A stretch of DNA of 64,000 nt from Alitta virens (lineage: Eukaryota; Annelida; Polychaeta; Phyllodocida; Nereididae), in the NCBI GenBank assembly GCA_932294295.1, contig OW028579.1, positions 10,826,842 to 10,890,841 of the forward strand, in the 5' to 3' direction. Positions 33,744 to 45,216 of this stretch are shown in pieces. The notes beneath the pieces were generated by a model. The model was not told the DNA's origin and did no database searches. It saw nothing but the letters and a program-made list of their open reading frames with translations. Numbering within the stretch: position 1 is the first letter of the stretch; every line of letters starts with the position of its first letter. The position numbers were made by a program, and so were the translations under genes.

Positions 33744-34017
33744 GGCAGCTGGGTGGTCTAGTGGTAAGATGCTCGCCTGCTCCTCTGAAGGACCTGGGTC
33801 AATCCCGGGCTTGGACACCCTTCATGAGCAACATCCCAGCTGGATGTCATTCGGATGAGACGTTAAATTGGCAGTCCCTTGTACTCGGTGCCTATGCTGA
33901 GGCAAGTAAAAGATCCCACCAATGGGGTATATGTGTAACACGGATGGCCCCTCTCTCAACTCATCAATCAACCCCCGATAGCGGCGAGTAATTGCCTTAG
34001 AGGGCTGCATTTTCCTC

Positions 34018-34049
<32 letters not shown>
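33744..34049 (+). mobile_element. SINE A1, full length, with (ATCT)n tail
   Basis: Head GGCAGCTGGGTGGTCTAGTG, core TTCGGATGAGACGTTAAATT, A1 3' domain CTCATCAATCAACCCCCG and GAGGGCTGCATTTTCC, then about eight ATCT units. The tail begins directly after the SINE 3' end with no spacer beyond a few bases. Confidence 0.9.
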
Positions 34050-34050
<1 letters not shown>

Positions 34051-34385
34051 ATATCAACTAAGCCCCATATTGGCACCCAAGCTGTTAATAACTATACTTG
34101 GAATTGGAATATATGGCCAACAACTTAAGTACACAGTACTGATATTAAGACAAATTTATCAATTATATATCTGATGCCAGCGGGCGTATTAAGTTTACAA
34201 GCATAATCTCACCATTATGTCTGCTTAATTGGAAATGTTATACAAATGAATACCATTCATGATCTGACTAAATAACAATTATGGCGTGTCATAGAATTAA
34301 CAAGAAATTTACACATTAATATTTATTAGGTGTCCCCAGCAAGGTATAGCAATATTTGGCTTGCCGTAGCTTTCATTCGACATTA

Positions 34386-34610
34386 GGCACTCTTCATGAG
34401 CTACATCCCAGCATCTAGATGTCGATCGCATAAGACGTTAACTTGTAGGTGCCTTGTACTTGTGTCTGTGCTGGGCAAGTAAAAGACCCCACACATGGGG
34501 TAAGTGTGTAACATGGTGTGGACTTCAAGCCTTATCATCTCATCATCATGTCTGCCTCTGACAGCTGGTCACATAAGCTAAGCTTCAGACTCAATAGCAT
34601 TGAGACATTG
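34386..34610 (+). mobile_element. SINE A2, head missing
   Basis: It starts at GGCACTCTTCATGAGCTACA and continues through the core (GACGTTAACTTG, GGGCAAGTAAAAGACCCC) to the A2 3' domain (ATCATCTCATCATCATGTCT, GCTGGTCACATAAGC). Confidence 0.85.
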
Positions 34611-35606
34611 AACATTTATCAGTAGTATGTCAAAATATTATCATTTTACATTTGTTTCAACAAGTACATTTTATGTACTTGGATAAAGAATAATTTGGCA
34701 GTTAAAACATCTATTGTACTTGAAGCAGGTGTGTGCAGCGCAAAATATAATAATGCTTCTTCTAAGATTTCATTATTTTCTTAGTTTCCAAAATTGCCAA
34801 GAAACCAAATCACTACAAAGAAACTGGACACACCCAGTCCTTGGGTGAAATGACTGCCAGCCAAATTGTTCGTTTTAAGACACGATAAAATACAAACTAC
34901 TCCGAGTTGCCAAAACAAAATGTCTACAAAGTTATCTTGGTGCTTTGTTTGTCATAACCTGTTGAAACTTGAAGCAATCATCATGCGCCATTGCATTTTA
35001 CGACTTCCATGCCGCAAATTGGGAATGTCGTTAACAGGTGCTAGATAACTGTTTTAGCGTATAGCAACCAAAAAATAAAATAAAAAATGAAATAAACAAA
35101 TAAAAATACTGATTCCAATGACTAACGTAAAACTGCTACAAATTTCAAATTTGTCTGTTCAAAAACATGGAAATTATTATGTGTACAGATGAAAAATAAA
35201 ATATAGTCATTAATTAAGTTAAATTTTAAATTGTATTTTTCAAAATCTCTTTACAGATTATCTTTGATGCTTTGTAAGTCATAATGATTATTTTGAATGT
35301 TTCTGCATGGGAATAATCCTTTTTTTTTTCTCATTTTAATTGGCAAAACACTTAGTCACATTGATTATATCTCATTAACTTTTAACAACAACGATAATAA
35401 AATTGCTCTTTCTGCCCTTAAACAAATAAATAAAGAAACAGCTACTCAGAAAAAACTGACATTATAGACCACACTGCATTAAGCATAATCTATTATTTAG
35501 GAGAATATATCTACTCAAGTAATAAGGCATTAATACAAATATTGTGATACCTTCCAAAAACAATAAACACAAAAATTGTCATAATCAATTTGTTGTGTTT
35601 GGATAA
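34611..35606. other. Intergenic sequence, no gene recognised
   Basis: AT-rich, with no coding or repeat family recognised. Confidence 0.4.
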
Positions 35607-35962
35607 GTGTGTAGTAGTAGTATAAGTAGTAGTATTGTTGGTAAGAGTAGTAATAGTAGTAGTAGTAGCAGTAGTAGTAATAGTAGTAGTAGTAATAGTA
35701 GTAGTAGTAATAGTAATATTAGTAGTAATAGTAGTAGTAATAGTAGTAGTAGTAGTAGAAGTAGTCGTATTAGTAGCAGTAGTAGTAATAGTAGTAGTAG
35801 TAATAGTAGTAGTAGTAATAGTAATATTAGTAGTAATAGTAGTAGTAATAGTAGTAGTAGTAGTAGAAGTAGTCGTATTAGTAGCAGTAGTAGTAATAGT
35901 AGTAGTAGTAATAGTGGTAGTAGTAATAGTAATATTAGTAGTAATAGTAGTAGTAATAGTAA

Positions 35963-36010
<48 letters not shown>

Positions 36011-36029
36011 TAGCAGTAGTAGTAGTTTG
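35607..36029. repeat. (TAG)n trinucleotide array with 108-bp higher-order unit
   Basis: Imperfect TAG/TAA triplets. The marker GAAGTAGTCGTATTAGTAGC starts at 35758 and 35866, so a 108-bp block was duplicated. All four long frames across it are homopolymer-like artefacts (Ser/Asn, Val, Thr or Leu runs). Confidence 0.95.
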
Positions 36030-37166
36030 TATAGCCAATTATATACAATGTGCACCTACAGTGTATGTGGTATGGGCTGCTTACAAGAAATCACACCTTT
36101 CCATGCGCCTTACATGTCATCTGCATTCTAGAAGGGGTTATACCCCATGAGTTATGACGTCATAAAGTATGTCACTACAGCACCCCCCACGTTCCACCCC
36201 TAAACAACTCGGAAGCTGCTGTAAATGGACAGTTTTACGACATGCTGTGGATTAATGATGCTGTAGGAACTGTTTTCAGTGTCGCAAAATAGCCCACTTG
36301 CGGGAGTTTATATTACAGGTGTTTAGCAGCTCAAATTATTGTTAGGCGTTAACACATATTATTTATCAATTAACTAAATGTCAGGAATATAGTTTGGCTA
36401 ATAATGTGTCCAAATGTTACTTTTTTACACTTATTTATTGCAATTTTTTTGGCTTATTTAAATTAATGACGAGTAAAACTCCCCCCCCCCTGTAAATATT
36501 TTCCAGCTACGCCTCTGGTAAACTAGCTTATGTAGATAACTTTAAGGACAGCATAGAACCCAGAACATTCACATAAGCTGTGCAGCTGAACAACTGTACC
36601 ACCCAGGTTTTGTGAAAAAAAAAATAGCAACATTTCGTGAGTATTTAGGGAGTGTAATTCCCAACAAACAATGAATAAATTAGGGACAACCGAGGAGAAA
36701 TTTCCGAGGCACGCATGACAGAGCCGGACTACTTTATCCCACCCAACTAGCGCAACACAATGATCATATCCGTGCGCAGGAATTAGCGGCTGAAAATAGT
36801 TCCTCATGGGAAGTCTGCGCATGAATAATGCAGGGCCAGTTGCAATGGGGTTTTCCTGCCTCGGAAATGTTGAAGGGGAGTAGGAATTAAGGGTCGTTGG
36901 CGGATGGATACCTTTGTTGATAGGGGTCCTGCGAATAAGGAAGTAGTTCGCCTGCCCTTGAGCTTGCTACTGAAAGATTAATGCGCCACTAGGCCAATAA
37001 ACTGATAGGTGGGGCCTAGATTGTCTCCAAAAAGTAGGACACAGTGCAGAAAGCTAATAATTGTCAACCTTCATTGAATGTAATATTTCTGTTCGTGAAT
37101 TTTTTTAAATAATAATTTTTTGTATTGTAAATTACGACTGGTCCAAAGCACAGTATATGATCAGCT
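36030..37166. other. Intergenic sequence, no gene recognised
   Basis: TTATGACGTCATAA near 36151 is a CRE-like palindrome. A run of 10 C starts at 36481. A minus-strand frame at 36523-36822 lacks recognisable similarity. Confidence 0.35.
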
Positions 37167-37228
37167 GATAGAAAGATAGATAGATAGATAGATTAGATAG
37201 ATAGATAAGATAGATAAGATAGATAGAT

Positions 37229-37263
<35 letters not shown>

Positions 37264-37281
37264 TTGGGATAGATGGATAGG

Positions 37282-37316
<35 letters not shown>

Positions 37317-37404
37317 GGATAGATGGATAGATAGATAGATAGATAGATAGATGGACGGAATGGATAGATAGATAGAATGATAGATAGACAGTTAGTTAGG
37401 TAGT

Positions 37405-37444
<40 letters not shown>

Positions 37445-37500
37445 ATCATGGATAGATGGAAAGATTGACAGACTGTGCGACCCTCTAAGGCAAGTTTTGT
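37167..37500 (-). repeat. (GATA)n array abutting a SINE A1 3' end
   Basis: About 300 bp of GATA units end at 37463, followed by GTGCGACCCTCTAAGGCAAG. Reversed, this matches the A1 3' terminus (CTTGC...AGAGGGCTGCAC). The array therefore sits where the A1 tail would be, and the rest of the SINE is lost. Confidence 0.75.
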
Positions 37501-37565
37501 CACTATTAATACCATCTCACTTTAAATTAGTTTAACATTTATGGTGGGCAGTTCCTATTCAACTA

Positions 37566-37715
37566 TGGCCTCACCCCACCCAGGTGTAATGAGTAATTGC
37601 GATAAGGCACCCACAGAAAAGATGCTGGTGTGAGCTCTCAAGCCCTGTGTCAAAGGCTGAATATTCCCTGGGGATTTGAGAAAGACTCTATATTGGCCTG
37701 CCAACGGGTATTTTG
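37566..37715 (+). mobile_element. SINE family C, 3' part
   Basis: GCCTCACCCCACCCAGGTGT, then GTGTGAGCTCTCAAG, ATTCCCTGGGGATTTGAGAA and AGACTCTATATTGGCCTG, as in the other C copies. Confidence 0.8.
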
Positions 37716-37844
37716 TAAAGTCGACAAATGGTAAACAATGAACTGGAAGTCTGTCCCATTTTGTAGTCAGCAGCCAATATGGAAACAATGTTTTCCCGAT
37801 TTGAAATGCTATTGGAATATATGATCATACCATTTACATTTGTA

Positions 37845-38160
37845 ATAGTGGATTTTCACGGAAGGTTCTCTATATTTCCACCAGGTGGTTTCAACAGAAT
37901 TCTGCAATTCTATTGGCTGAAAAAGTTCCCGCCCTTGGCTGTGATTGGCTTAAGCAAAGTGCATCCTAGCAGCAGTATTTCTAGTGCATTGTAATGTATA
38001 TTTGACATCTTATCCTTCAGTTGATTTTTGTTATTTTTCTGAGAAAGTTATATTTATTGAATAAGTCAGTGATTAACTTCTATGTCTGAAAAGCAAAATG
38101 AGTAATAAGAGGAGAGGAAGGACTTATGTCTTGCTGAACTCAGGGCTGCTCAGTGAAAAA
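37845..38160 (-). mobile_element. MITE-like 320-bp dispersed repeat, copy 3 (inverted)
   Basis: Reverse of 8381-8696. It retains TTCCCGCCC (37926-37934) and ATTGG boxes at 37912 and 37944, so the CCAAT/E2F-like arrangement is intact. Confidence 0.8.
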
Positions 38161-38585
38161 TATATTGCAAATTCGAAAATATAGTAATTTTAGACCCAAT
38201 GGCAAGGTATCCAAAGGGCAGGACAGCACGGGTGACCAAAAGTTTATATCGAAAAGGCACTCCCATGTAGGTACACTGCAGAATAACAGACACTCCTGAA
38301 ATGCTTATGTTAAACACGACATTTGTCGTGTACACGAACTTCTAACGTCAGCAACGAAGAAAACAATTTTATTTGAAAATACATACATAAAAAGCCAATG
38401 CTACGAATCATGAATCCGCAAAACTGCTTTCTTAAAGTTCACAATATTATCTAATTTGAAACTTATACCATATTTTATTTTACAAGTTTTCTGTTGTCGC
38501 AAAACCAAAAATTCATTAAATAAACAAATTTGTCATCTGATGATTGACCAATTGAAAAAAACTTTCTGCTGGTCACTACTTTAGA
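38161..38585. other. Intergenic sequence, no gene recognised
   Basis: Nothing recognised. Confidence 0.4.
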
Positions 38586-38825
38586 CTCTTTGTGAGGTTG
38601 ACTGATTGACTGTCTGTCTGGCTGACTGACTAACTGACTGACTGACTGATTAAATAACTTATCGACTGGTTAACTGACTGATCTACAAACTGATGGCTGC
38701 GTGATTTACTGACTGCAAATTAGACTTTACGAACAAATTAATTAATGCATGAATGAATGAATGCATTAATGAATGCATGAATGAATGCATGAATAAATGC
38801 CTGAATGAATGCATGAATGAATTAC
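38586..38825. repeat. (ACTG)n then (AATGAATGC)n compound repeat
   Basis: TGACTGACTGAC units at 38597-38650 degrade, followed by ATGAATGAATGC units at 38748-38822. Confidence 0.85.
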
Positions 38826-39201
38826 ACAACATCAGTACCATCTTTACGCTTTCTTCACATCAGACAATACATTTGAAATCTGAAATGTGATCTCGGGTAA
38901 AAGTTGTTTCCAACAAGGAAAAACAAACAGTTTTGTCATAAATCTGCAGTGAGCCCACTTGGGCAGATGTATGCGTGCTGTCTGGTTCGGAATAAAAGGC
39001 AAAATGCTGTATGGCTGAGACATGCAAAGCAGAACTGCCACTGTGCACATGGTCCCCACTTCGTGCATGCCACAAAGTGCAGATAGAAATTTCAGAAAGG
39101 CAAAAGAGAGACATTGATAGATAGAGACAATGACAAACTGTATTATGATATTATCAAGAAAGATTGCATGAAATTGAGAGTTTGTTTTTTTATTAACATC
39201 T
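38826..39201. other. Intergenic sequence, no gene recognised
   Basis: Short open frames on both strands overlap each other and lack similarity I recognise. Confidence 0.35.
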
Positions 39202-39485
39202 GGGAGGCTTGTGGGCTAAGGCATCCGCTGAAGGCCCAGGGTTTAAATCCCGGCCTGGGCACTTCATGAGCTACATTCCAGCAGCTGGATGTCAATCGCA
39301 TTGGACGTTAAATTGGAGGTGCCGAGTTCTTGTTGTCTATGCTGAGGCAGGTAAAATACCCCACCCATGGGGTAAATGTGTAACATGGTATGGATTCTTA
39401 AGACTTATTGTCTCATCATTACGTCTGCCTCTGGCAGCTAGTCATATAAGCTGACTAAGCTTTAGACCCAGTAAAATTGAAACAT
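39202..39485 (+). mobile_element. SINE A2 with its own tRNA-like head
   Basis: The head (GGGAGGCTTGTGGGCTAAGG, B box GGGTTTAAATCCCGG) differs from the A1 head but joins the same body at GGGCACTTCATGAGCTACA. The core and A2 3' domain (GTCTCATCATTACGTCTGCC, GTCATATAAGCTG) follow. Confidence 0.85.
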
Positions 39486-39810
39486 TTACACTTACATTTA
39501 GCTGAGAGACAGCAGAAAATGGTCTATCACATGACAGTCTTGAAATGGTCAAAACTACAACTTGATGTTTATGTGAAGACTAGGCATTGAAAATCCTGGG
39601 CCTCCTCGTGGCAAAGGTGGTAACACTCAGGGTGAAGACCTCAATTTCAGTGGCCAACACTGGGCTCTGCAAAATGCACATTTTAGTTATGCCTGTCCAG
39701 CTGCTCCATACCAATCCAGAAAATAACAGCTTCAATATACAGCTATAATTTCGTTGGTCTAGTTTATATTGCTGTTTGAGATGGTTGTATGGTTTTTGTA
39801 ATAACTAACC

Positions 39811-39979
39811 TTGTACTCTTTGTCTATGCTGAGGCAAGTAAAAGATCCCACCCATGGGGTAAATGTGTAACATGGGTGGACTCCTCTCTCTCTCTCTCAC
39901 CTCATCAATCAACCCTCGTGAGCGGCAAGAACTTGCCTGAGAGGGATGCACTTCCGATATCTATCTATCTGTCTATCTG

Positions 39980-40011
<32 letters not shown>

Positions 40012-40072
40012 CCTGTCTGTCTAGCTATCTATCTATCTGTCGAGCTATCTATCTATCTATCTATATATCTAA
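39811..40072 (+). mobile_element. SINE A1, 5' truncated, with long (ATCT)n tail
   Basis: It starts inside the core (TTGTACTCTTTGTCTATGCT) and runs through the A1 3' domain to GGGATGCACTTCCG. About 110 bp of ATCT/GTCT units follow directly (39958-40072). Confidence 0.9.
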
Positions 40073-40481
40073 CCTAAATGTAATAATTGTTAATATTATA
40101 AAGTTAGCTTCGTGATAACGGATAGGATTTATAATTTCGATAGAAAATTCTCCTTCACCCTTTTGTATCATAGATGTTAAAACTTCACCAGAATGTTTCT
40201 TTGTGTGCAATAAATTGAGTCTGGTTCTCCTTCACTGCTATGTAGCCGAGATGATATCCCACCTGTTAATGTATGACATAAACGATTGGAAAAGAATGAG
40301 TACTTATGAGTCACAGTGAATGGCCTTGGCATACACTTTACTTTGTTGGTTGGCATATTAATATATACAAAATGATTTGTTTGCATGTTATAGCTTGACT
40401 TGGAAATAATTCCAATTTACATGATGTCAGTAATATAACTATCAATTGATTGTCAATTTCTGGAGTTGTAATTGCTAATGG
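40073..40481. other. Unassigned spacer
   Basis: No gene or repeat recognised. Confidence 0.4.
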
Positions 40482-41043
40482 TAATGACAATGAGATATTC
40501 TTGTCATTTTTAGAAGTTTAGTTTCCATGACAACATGGCGTTCACTTCCAATTGTTTACATTGTATGTGCATTAATATAGTTTAGTAAATTTTTTAATTC
40601 ACAGAGTCCTCTGGAGGTAGGTCAGGGAAGTTCTGGCTTCTAGTTGAATCTAATAGCTACGTATAGCTTAAGTCAGATACTTTTAAAAAGTCGAACTGTA
40701 GCTCATATAAAATTCTTAGACCAAATTTTGAACCCTAGACCAAGTGTATTGATCTAACCAAAGTCTTAACCGCTAGACCATTATAATTATGCCTTGAATT
40801 CGAATAATACTCAATACCAGTAAACTGTAAACTTTAATAATTTTTCTTTAATTAATGTTATATTCATGTATATCTTATATTACAGTATATGAATTGAAGA
40901 TATATACATACATTTTTTTCCGATTTGACAAATATATTCTGGTGAATTGATCATAAACCAAAAAACAAAAGTCCTCCCACGAGTGACCATATTGCCATGG
41001 AAACTAAACTTCTAAAAAAGCCCAGAATAACTCATTGTCATTA
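40482..41043. mobile_element. DNA-transposon-like element with ~70-bp terminal inverted repeats
   Basis: TAATGACAATGAG at 40482 is inverted as CTCATTGTCATTA ending at 41043. Inversion continues inward through AGAAGTTTAGTTTCCATG (40513-40530) and its reverse (40996-41013). The outer TA may be a target duplication. The interior has no transposase and contains a tRNA-like antisense scrap (GTCTTAACCGCTAGACC near 40764). Confidence 0.75.
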
Positions 41044-41599
41044 ATTAAATTCACACAAAAACGTGAAGACATTAGAGGATTCTCTTAGAATGTTGTCCCA
41101 TTTCAATAATGACAAGAAAACAAGAGAAATGATCAAAAGAAATAAGATGATTAAATGGGGTGGAACTCACAGCCCACGAGCTCACTTAGTTTTCTATTGT
41201 TGGTGCAAGGCATTGTATAGAATAAAGAGAGGATTGACAAAGAAAGCATATGATTTACAAGTATATGGGAAAGATAATTGTTGTCAGTGTAGTGGCTGGT
41301 TAAAATGAATATCCTTGAGGTACACATAGAAAACAATAAATATACTTGAAATTATGTTCATAAATGCAAGAGATTTAACTAGATCTATATATATATACCA
41401 TGGTCTAAAGGAGTAAGTTTTTACATGATGTACTTTCTTTGTAGCAGTTGTAATGTAATTTCATCAAAGAGTTGAGAAAGACTCTTACTTGAACAGTTTA
41501 ATAGTGGGCTTAATGCAATTATTCAGATGCAATTGTGCCACAATCGAGTAAACACAATACATTTTTTCTTCTAACTTTTTAAATAAGAATTTAAGGAGA
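41044..41599. other. Intergenic sequence; one weak open frame
   Basis: An 81-codon plus-strand frame (41063-41308) is Lys-, Trp- and Cys-containing (LVFYCWCKALYRIKRGLTKK) and of more mixed composition than its neighbours. I do not recognise it and see no splice context. Confidence 0.25.
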
Positions 41600-41735
41600 T
41601 CTTATCTTATCTTATCTTATCTTATCTTATCTTGTCTTGTCTTGTCTTGTCTTGTCTTGTCTTGTCTCATCTTATCTGATCTTATCTTATCTTGTCTTAT
41701 CTGATCTGATCTGATCTTATCTTATCTTATCTTAT
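41600..41735. repeat. (TCTTA/TCTTG/TCTGA)n pentanucleotide array
   Basis: TCTTA units change to a block of TCTTG and then mixed TCTGA/TCTTA, indicating spread of variants within the array. Confidence 0.95.
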
Positions 41736-42279
41736 TAGCAAATTCAATTCAATAGTTAAAAATATAAATTCAGCTGTATCAACGTGAGACAAACTTCAAA
41801 GTGATGAAACAATATCATAAGTAGAATGGATTCATTTCACAATTAGATTTCCTGGAAAAGAATTAAGTTTTAATTAACGTGATTGTTAAAACAAGCCATT
41901 TGTCAGGCTGACAGCTTAAGTGTGAATGGATGTTCTGTCTAACATGGCCTGTCAAAATGGTTTCTGAAGTCATTAATGATTCAAACTTCACAATCCTCAG
42001 GTTCTTTCAGGTGACATGGCTGCTTATTCATGCAGATCTAGATTCAAGTTGACCAGTTTGTTCAATAGTATTTGTTATGGTTGAAATTCAGATTAAATTT
42101 CACAATGGAAAATACCTTTGACTGAGAGTTTAGACACTTATATATGACTCTGTCTAGTGTGACTGCCACTCATAGCCAATTTGACTAAGAAATAAGTTAG
42201 TTTTATCTAAGGCCTTTGTCAGCCTTTCTGACTACAAAGTTAGTCAAAATGATGAATGCCATACGTATACATGAAACTG
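41736..42279. other. Intergenic sequence, no gene recognised
   Basis: Nothing recognised. Confidence 0.4.
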
Positions 42280-42690
42280 TGTGGTGAGGTGGTCTAAAGA
42301 GTGAGGTGGCTTTTAATAGTGAGGTGCTCTTGATAGTGAGGAAGTCTTAATAGTGAGGTTGTCTTAATAGGGAGGTGGTCTTAATAGTGGAGTGGCTTTT
42401 AATAGTGAGGTGGCCTTAACAGTCAAGAAGTCTTAATAGTGAGGTGGTCCTAATAGTGAAGTTGTCTTATAGTTGTCTTATAATAATCAGATGGCCTTAA
42501 TAGTGAGATGTTCTATATAGTGAGGTAATTTATCTTTCAGTGGTCTTAATGGTGAGTAGCCGTTATATTGAGGCATTCTAAATACTGAAGTGTTATAATA
42601 ATGAGATGGTCTTAATAGAGCAATTGCCTCAACAGTGATTTGGTCTAAATCTTGAGGCAGCCTTAATAGTGACGTAGTCTTAAGGGGGGC
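42280..42690. repeat. ~17-bp AATAGTGAGGTGGTCTT minisatellite
   Basis: Imperfect units of about 17 bp (TTAATAGTGAGGTGGTC and variants) repeat more than 15 times. The same words appear as isolated copies at 3083, 13437 and 54205. Confidence 0.85.
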
Positions 42691-43271
42691 TCTATTGTTG
42701 TCCTTAAGCCTTGCAGATTCAGCAGTGGCCAGGTTCAGACAAGCGTAATGATCGGAGCATTGAAGCATTGGGCAGAATAAATGCACACAGACAGTGGTAA
42801 TATCTGAGACACTCTGGGGACTTAGTATGGACACTCTAGGGACACAGAGACACTCCTTGTGTCACCAGACACAAATGGACTGCAATTGGTGTCATGATCA
42901 AGGCTGGCTGGTCAAGGAAAGTAAATGTAGCCAGAATTAGCAGAGTCAGTGTAGATTATCAACAACTTTGCTGTAGATATAGATCTATACAGTCAAACAC
43001 TAAAAAAATGGTATTCGAACACTTTTAGTTTTTATAAATATCAAGTTAGGTAGGCATAGTCAATATATTGACTAGACTAACATACTTTTGACTAACTGCA
43101 AAGTTAGTCATATGGCTAAGTCTTATAGCATATGATAATAGACTAGAACTGACTAACTCTTTGGATGGAAAATGACTATGGGGGTCAGTAATTCTAAACA
43201 CCAGTCAAAATGCCTAACAAGGAGGTAATTTGTTAATCAAATATCTAAAGAGTTAGTCAAAATGTCTGTCT
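42691..43271. other. Intergenic sequence, no gene recognised
   Basis: The minus-strand frame 42487-42834 overlaps the minisatellite and is not considered coding. GACTAAC-rich words recur at 43065-43160 without clear periodicity. Confidence 0.35.
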
Positions 43272-43460
43272 GGGGCAGGAGCCTAGCTCAGAGGTAGCGC
43301 TCTGGGCTTCCAACCGCTGAGTCCCGGGTTTGATTCCCGGTCGAGCCTAAGTTGGATGGCTCTTTCCTCCTTCGTCTTATTGCCATGGTCTCTGCCTGTC
43401 CTAATTAGCCCATCAGGTGCAGAAATACAGGACATAAAGCCCTAATCACACACACACACA
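43272..43460 (+). mobile_element. SINE family B, full length, (CA)n tail
   Basis: The head GCCTAGCTCAGAGGTAGCGC with GGGCTTCCAACC (TCC in the anticodon position) and B box GGTTTGATTCC resembles tRNA-Gly(TCC). The body (GAGCCTAAGTTGGATGGC, CTGTCCTAATTAGCCC, AGGTGCAGAAATACAGGA) ends in CTAATCACACACACA. Confidence 0.9.
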
Positions 43461-44383
43461 TAGTCAAAATGTCTGAAATGTTGGTCAATATATATATATA
43501 TATTTTTTTTTTACTAATATCCAGTTTATAAAACATGGATTGAATTGAATTTTATTATTGCCATCGACCTGTGAATATATTTTTGAAATGTTTGTGAAAT
43601 GTATAGGACTTAAACACACAATATCCAAGTGCCAAAAAAGCCCCATACAATTGTACGGAATCATATCATAACACAGTTCTGCATGTTATCAATCTTCATC
43701 AAATGTGTTGGAATGAAGAAAGCCTTGAGTGATGGAAAAATGTGCTCCTTTCTGAAACAATGTGGTTTTAGCTCACCAAGAAATGTTGCTCATAAATGAA
43801 ACAAAAGCACTCAATCAATTTAAGTGGAATATATCTTCAGCTTGATTGCTTTATGTTTAAGGGAGTACATTTGCAGCTTAGATATAGCTACCTTAAATTC
43901 TACTGCTTTCTAAGATTCGAGTGATATCATACTGTCAAATAATTAATCGGAATTTCATTAATTACTTTACGGAGTCAATGATTATTATTTGATACGTTTC
44001 AATTTTCTGTAGAATATGTTATACACAAATCGCATATGCATGGGAATATAAACTTGTTTTGTTCTAAGCATTGCTTCCTAATTTCAAAGTTATCTTTATG
44101 TTGCCATTCTACAAATATGCATGCATGCAACAGATATTCTTTTACATTGAATTTGATACTATTCGTGTTGTAATATCTGTGTTATTCATTTTCGTTTATT
44201 TCATCTCTATTTACTTTGTAATGATTTAGATTTGAATCATTTATTTATTCTCTATATCTCTTCTTGGAAAAAATTTAATTTTTTCTCTCTGGCAAATTCA
44301 AAATTCTGAGAGTTCACATAATAAAAAAGTGAATTCGACTTAATGTTCTTAATTATATTACATCCGTGGCAGGCCTGTTCAAG
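43461..44383. other. Intergenic sequence, no gene recognised
   Basis: AT-rich, with a (TA)n run at 43488-43502. No coding signal. Confidence 0.4.
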
Positions 44384-44696
<313 letters not shown>

Positions 44697-45093
44697 TCAT
44701 TTTGACCAAAATGTCATTAGGTGTAATGCAGCTTATCCTGGAAATTGCCATGGGCCAATTGATATTGTTATTATAACCTTGACACAGAAACAGCCAGATG
44801 ATATCAATTCTATTAATTTAATATAGATATTGATTTCTAAATTGGTGCACCAATTATCTATTCCAAATTGGCAAAACTGTCTTAGTACATATAATTAAAT
44901 GATTATTTTTTTTATTTTGTAAATGAGAAAAAATTCATATGTACTAAGACAGTTTTTTTTTTTAAATATACCTTTTAAATGAGGTTTTGTGGTTATACAA
45001 TGATTTTTTTCTACTATCTTGGTCCAGTCATACATCTAGAAGCAATCATAATGAAGACCTGATATACTTTGAAGTTTAGTATTCGTACAATGT
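44697..45093. other. Intergenic sequence, no gene recognised
   Basis: A short inverted repeat (ACTGTCTTAGTACATAT at 44877 and ATATGTACTAAGACAGT at 44938) flanks an A/T-rich loop, so it may be a small foldback element. Confidence 0.45.
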
Positions 45094-45216
45094 TACCCAG
45101 AAAGCATTCCAAATCGTTTCAAAGCCGGCGCGCTGTCGGCGATGTTGATACGATGTTGTCGCGACAGTGGCGTATATGGAAACGATGCTGGGCCGATTTG
45201 GAATGCTATCTGGGTA
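45094..45216. mobile_element. MITE with ~22-bp terminal inverted repeats
   Basis: TACCCAGAAAGCATTCCAAA is inverted as TTTGGAATGCTATCTGGGTA, with one small indel. The 123-bp element has a GC- and CpG-rich core (GCCGGCGCGCTGTCGG). The shared TATCTGGGTA end links it to 2896-3022. Confidence 0.8.

Noticed and set aside
35511..36150. Ser, Thr, Val and Leu homopolymer-like frames
   Set aside because: All are translations of the TAG triplet array in different frames.
41063..41308. 81-codon frame just right of the inverted-repeat element
   Set aside because: Starts almost at the element border, with no recognised domain or homologue. Insufficient to call a gene.
43272..43345. Possible tRNA-Gly gene
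   Set aside because: It has A and B boxes, but the same head continues into the family B SINE body at several loci, so it is a SINE promoter and not a tRNA gene.
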